From Tachypleus tridentatus (taxonomy: Eukaryota > Arthropoda > Merostomata > Xiphosura > Limulidae), in assembly GCF_004210375.1 (NCBI RefSeq), contig NC_134830.1, forward strand, positions 46,257,094 through 46,321,093: 64,000 bases of DNA, in the 5' to 3' direction. Position numbers and translations under genes: made by a program. Positions 59,789-64,000 of this stretch are shown here, in pieces. Below the pieces are notes generated by a model. The model was not told the DNA's origin and did no database searches. It saw nothing but the letters and a program-made list of their open reading frames with translations. Within the stretch, counting starts at the first letter, position 1, and every line of letters begins with the position of its first letter.

Positions 59789-60243
59789 GTCCTTATTCAA
59801 TTTTGAATAGTTCATTGAAAACTAGTAAAATTGTCAAGACGATGTATTTAATTTCACATCAAATACGAAACAGGTTGCACACATCGTGAATATTCAAACT
59901 TACGAAGGAAAAGAAACAGTCCAAACTGCAATGCTATAATATAATGCAGATTTCCTCTCTGAAAAATAACTCAATTCAATAGTAAGTTATCTGACTACTC
60001 TCTTCATACCCCAGATATGAGGTTTAAACTTCATCCTCAAAGTAGGTTGATAAAAGAATGCTGTTTAGTGTGGATAAAGTTCACTTACGCGGAGCTATAA
60101 CTCTATGATTTAGTACGACCAACAACAACAACCAAAGATACTCTGAGCTTCGTGGATGTAAATAAGAAGTTCTTGAAATAAGCTCACTTTATACTGCTGC
60201 ATATTTATTTTAACAACAACTTCACAAATACAAGGTTACAAAC

Positions 60244-60384
60244 CTATTGTTGTCACTACGGTGGTGGAGAAAAACACTGATTGGCCAAAACTCCAGTTAG
60301 GTTCCATAGTAACGTTTCGAACAGCTCTGACTCCCCTGTTACTTCCACTAATGATGTCTTTTACAAACGCCTCAAGATCTTCGT
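60244..60384 (-). CDS. TWIK-type two-pore K+ channel, exon with cap end and first pore
   Basis: Acceptor ...ctttttctgcag, donor gtttgt. After two bases completing a codon it reads EDLEAFVKDIISGSNRGVRA, VRNVTMEPNWSFGQSVFFST and TVVTTI plus one base of Gly. It aligns to TWIK-1 QLEQFLGRVLEASNYGVSVL...WDFTSALFFASTVLSTTG. It holds the end of the extracellular cap helix, an N-glycosylation site (NVT) and pore helix 1. The filter reads TTIGYG, with Ile where vertebrate TWIK-1 has its unusual Thr. The intron cuts the first Gly codon of GYG, a position shared by many K2P genes. The first exon (M1 and most of the cap) was not found. Confidence 0.92.
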
Positions 60385-60860
60385 CTGCAGAAAAAGGAAA
60401 CACAAAGAGAGAAATAAATCCATTATATTTTATTTAGTAACAGATCCTTATCGTCCAAAAATGAATTACAGTTCCAAGCGTTGAGTGTAAAATTTCTCTG
60501 CAAAACGCTGAACGTTCAAAATTCTACCTACAACGCGTGTAGTTAGCTTTATTGGAAGCTGCATTATCAGACGAAGAGAGCTGGCCAAAACATCATCTTA
60601 AAATAAAATACAATAAAAACTTACCGATTGTTTAACCCATTCTTTACTTTCAATATCTTTGTTACCTATGCGGTTAACTATATTATATCTTTCAAAATTT
60701 GTATGCACACATTGTGATGAAAAGTTGGAAGAAAAACGACCTTTAAACTCCAGATAAAATAAAATAACTTTTTATTTGAATCAATGTTTCGCTTTTGCAG
60801 CTTCATTACGGTTAGTATATGCAACTGTTTGATATTAGAACACGCGTTAAATTATAAAAC
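60385..60860 (-). other. Channel upstream intron, nothing recognised
   Basis: No first exon of the channel (M1 helix) was found here or further right in the window. Confidence 0.5.
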
Positions 60861-61118
60861 TGTTTGTTTTTTGAATTTCGCGCAAAGATACACGAGGGCT
60901 ATCTGCGCTAGCCGTCCCTAATTTAGCAGTGTAAGACTAGAGAATAGATAGCTAGTCATCACCACCCACCGCCAACTCTTGGGCTACTCTTTTACAAACG
61001 AATAGTGGGACTAACTGTCACATTATAACGTTCCCACGGCTGAAAAGACGAGCATGTTTGGTGCGACGGAAATTCGAACCCGCGACCCTCAGATCACAAG
61101 TCAAGCGCCTTAGCCAAT
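60861..61118 (-). repeat. SINE-A copy
   Basis: Tail tgttttttgaatttcgcgca, body ctagccgtccctaatttagc, cagtgtaagactagagaata, catcaccacccaccgccaac, and B box aattcgaacccgcgacc. The extreme 5' head (ggccatgccgggcc) is missing. Confidence 0.88.
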
Positions 61119-61185
61119 TGTGTATAACTCCAGAATATGGAAGTGTTAAATTAAAAGTAATAATGTCACCTATATTGATTCATGT

Positions 61186-61290
61186 TGTTAAACACAAAGC
61201 TACAAAAAGAGCTTGCTCTGCCCACCACGGGTATTGAAACCCGTGGTCTAACAAAAGAAGGCCGCAGACATACCACTGTGCTAGTGGGGG
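61186..61290 (-). repeat. SINE-B copy
   Basis: aacacaaagctacaaaaaga, ctctgcccaccacgggtatt, gaaacccgtggtctaac, gccgcagacataccactgtg, and tgctagtggggg. Confidence 0.8.
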
Positions 61291-63002
61291 ACAAGTGGTA
61301 TGATGTCTTGTTTTTTGAATAATAGTTTCAATACATGTATCACCTGCTGTCTCTGTTCATTTTTGGATTATTTTCGTTAATGAGTATAGATTCCATGTAT
61401 TTTCTCCTCTCTTTAAAATATATATTTTTTTGTAAGATAGATACTTGCAATGGGTTTTTAATTTTCAAAGTTTAGGTTCTGTGTTTGTTTTTGCTAGAGC
61501 GGTTTTATATTGATCCTATGCATGTAAGGGAATGACGTGTTTCGAGACAGGTTGGAATACTTACGTGATATGTGGAATCAGAGAGCCACTGGCTAGAATC
61601 CCATTTTATAAAAACATGAAGTATGTATAATCTTTCTTCGCAAATCGGATTCCAGGTTTTAGCCAAGGCATAGCGGCTTATAAAATGGCTTTAATTTTTT
61701 TTTCTCCAAGTAAAAACTTCTTAACTCATAACTCCTTTATCTCTTGAACAATTTGAGAACTAATTATGGTTTTGAGATCGGAAGGTTAAACACTTTCGAA
61801 GTCCGAGGGCTCGTAGATTAATCTGCTATAATCTAGTATAAAAGAAGTTCGATTTGAGGGTTAGGCTCGCGGAGGGCCTGACGAGTAATAAAATCTAATG
61901 GGGTATACGATCGCCCCACGCTTAATATTTCTAGCGCATTTTAAAAAATATATCTGATAAAATGGGAAAAATGGCCCCATAGATTGATTTACTCTAATTC
62001 ATTTTTTGTTTGCTGTGGCTATTGAAGAATCGCTCTTGTTTAATTCTGAAATACATGGAAATAATAATATATAATAAATAATAATATATTGGTAGCTCGA
62101 AAAACTATCTATAGAGTGTAATTTTCATACGTGTTCATTTACAAGTGACTATCAAAGTTTTATTGTTGTCCCATGTCTAAAATTTAGGATGTAAAGGCGT
62201 TGAAATACCACAGTCATGATGGGTTTCCTAAGATGGAGTATTAAACTACAAAAAAAAAATCATTCTTATAATTTTCAAAACACAAAATGTATATATTTTA
62301 TAAACTTACTGGCGTTTTGATTTAAAATACGAGGAAAACAGCAAAAGGATCACGTAAAGAAATAATTATCACTGGGGTGATACTGGATAGGTATCCAAAA
62401 ATTCGTAACATAGATGTGAAGAACCACCTTCCCCTCAAATGTTTGTTGTAGTTTTCTTGTGTAAATTTTCAGTGTAATAAAGTAACATAGTAAGTTTAAT
62501 TTGTTTATTACTAAATCATACAGTCTACGAACTGTTTTCTATGATATCACATGTATTGTGTACCCAAGAAAAGTATATACAAATAAATGTCGCTTCAGGC
62601 TGTTAAAATACATTGTCTGGATTTTTTTATTAAATCGTCTCGCATACGATTTAACCATGTTATATCTAAATAGCAACTGAATGTAGTGGACTGGTTAATA
62701 TAATGAATATCATTCAAAATATCGTGAACCATATAGCCTGATGTATATATGACATTAGTACTTTTTAGCCTGGTTTATATTAACCGCGCGGGGGCAGAAG
62801 ACAAGAGAGAGAAAACACTTTTATATTGTCTAACTACATGATATGTAAGGTTCTTACTCCAACTAAGGGCAGTATTATTGTAGTTTCAAGACAAAGATGG
62901 GGTTGGGAATATTCGTGTTGAGTTAATTTATTATATTTATTTCAATAACTGACATACTACCATGTACATAACTGTAACAGACCGAGTATGACTTACTACC
63001 CT
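61291..63002. other. Intronic or intergenic DNA with one unexplained GC-richer block
   Basis: No gene recognised. The block 61500-61930 is less AT-rich and contains gggctcgtagattaatctgc, gaggcctgacgag-like text (gagggcctgacgag) and a ggggtatacgatcgcccc hairpin. I cannot assign it. Confidence 0.35.
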
Positions 63003-63268
63003 GAGTATGACTTACTACCCTGCTTGTAAAACACTGTCCTATTTGTAGTTATGTCAGTATGACTTACTACCCTACTTGTAAAACACTGTCCTATTTGTAG
63101 TTATGTCAGTATGACTTACTACCCTGCTTGTAAAACACTGTCATATTTGTAGTTATGTCAGTATGACTTACTACCCTACTTGTAAAACACTGTCCTATTT
63201 GTAGTTATGTCAGTATGACTTACTACCCTGCTTGTAAAACACTGTCCTATTTGTAGTCATGTCAGTGA
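63003..63268. repeat. 52-bp minisatellite, five units
   Basis: The unit marker gtatgacttactaccct begins at 63005, 63057, 63109, 63161 and 63213, an exact 52-bp spacing. Each unit continues cttgtaaaacactgtcctat and ttgtagttatgtca. Units 1, 3 and 5 have ccctgctt and units 2 and 4 have ccctactt, giving a 104-bp two-unit pattern. A partial unit (gagtatgacttactaccct) precedes the array at 62984. Confidence 0.92.
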
Positions 63269-64000
63269 TTGGGAACATAATACGGAGTAATTAGCGCATG
63301 CATGTTTCTTTAAAGTTATGAGTGTTAAATTTTTATGTGCGATTTTAAGGTTTAATTTTATAACTGAAAGGAGTACGTCAAAGAAAAATAAATTACGTAA
63401 TTGTTATAGGTTCCGATTTTTATTGTACCGTTACAGTTGTTGTACTTCTGTTAACATATGTAAATGTTATGTTAATAGTGTAAATATACATATGGGTGGG
63501 TGGGTGTTTTGTGTTTATATCAGCTATGGTGACAAATCTAATATATCCAATACTTGTGCAGCATGAAGAAAATTAAGAAAGAAATGTTAAAATAGCGTAT
63601 AATAAGAAATAAAGCTTTGAATAACATACAAGACTATACCTTAAGTTTTGTCATGGTACACATATAGAGAGAGGGAGTGAATAGACTTGCTGAAAAAATA
63701 AGCAATAATCTATGTGAACTACATTCTTATGTACGTATCTACTCTTATATTTTTACTGAATCAAGTAATCAAGTGTGGAAGAGAGTTGGTGCTAGAGCCG
63801 TTGGACACCTTGAGATTAAAAGTGTCGAGATTTACTATGACACTGAATGATCATTAAATTTACACTCGCTGAAATAATGGCCCAAGTGTGAGACACTTAA
63901 CGACTCATGACGTGGACATGAATCCAGTATTCCCGTCTCTCCTGTTTCAGCGAAATAAGGTTTCGTAAATTATAGTTGTATGCAAGTAGAGTACAATTGA
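63269..64000. other. Right end of window, nothing recognised
   Basis: An 82-codon open stretch at 63318-63566 shows no family motif and is not called. A short ggtgggtgggtg tract lies within it. Confidence 0.4.

Noticed and set aside
61800-61930. Possible mitochondrial 16S rRNA insertion (NUMT)
   Set aside because: A few words resemble conserved 16S text, but the order and surrounding sequence do not fit.
63003-63268. CRISPR-like array
   Set aside because: The units are contiguous tandem repeats without spacers, in a eukaryotic genome.

Overview
Eukaryotic nuclear DNA: AT-rich, with small spliced exons far apart and dense transposable-element debris. The genes are animal genes. The most abundant repeat is a ~265-bp tRNA-derived SINE (called SINE-A here) that I associate from memory with horseshoe crabs (Limulus/Tachypleus), so a xiphosuran chelicerate is my best guess; no database was searched.

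Three protein-coding genes can be rebuilt from exons that match in reading frame and splice phase. (1) CNIH4, a cornichon-family ER cargo receptor, is on the minus strand: exon 1 at 8703-8774 and exon 2 at 2573-2641, with the rest off the left edge. (2) CCDC167, a small coiled-coil tail-anchored protein, is on the plus strand: exons at 19090-19184, 21172-21224 and 32058-32164, with the first short exon not found. (3) A TWIK-type two-pore-domain potassium channel (KCNK1/6-like) is on the minus strand: exons at 60244-60384, 59214-59425, 58251-58437 and a last exon at 39543-39775 across an ~18.5-kb intron; the N-terminal exon(s) are not found and probably lie off the right edge. CNIH4 and CCDC167 diverge; CCDC167 and the channel converge.

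Layout. 1-6.4 kb: two minus-strand copies of a jockey-like LINE, one internally deleted, in and around CNIH4 introns. 8.7-12.8 kb: CNIH4 start and upstream DNA, then a decayed LTR-element 3' end. 12.8-14.2 kb: dead Tc1 transposon carrying a SINE. 14.6-19 kb: SINEs and a palindromic repeat. 19-32.2 kb: CCDC167, with a Penelope-like relic and a 209-bp foldback element in its introns. 32.2-39.5 kb: intergenic, with a hAT MITE. 39.5-60.4 kb: the channel gene, whose last intron holds two near-complete hAT transposons (8-bp target duplications visible), a Helitron, a piggyBac remnant, an inverted repeat pair, nested SINEs, an interrupted minisatellite and a retroposed tRNA-Pro/SINE chimera. 60.4-64 kb: SINEs, an unexplained block and a 52-bp minisatellite.

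The most interesting signals are the tRNA-Pro/SINE chimera with 12-bp target duplications, a 3' tail module shared by three otherwise different tRNA-derived SINE families, the near-perfect foldback element, and the Helitron with both termini visible.
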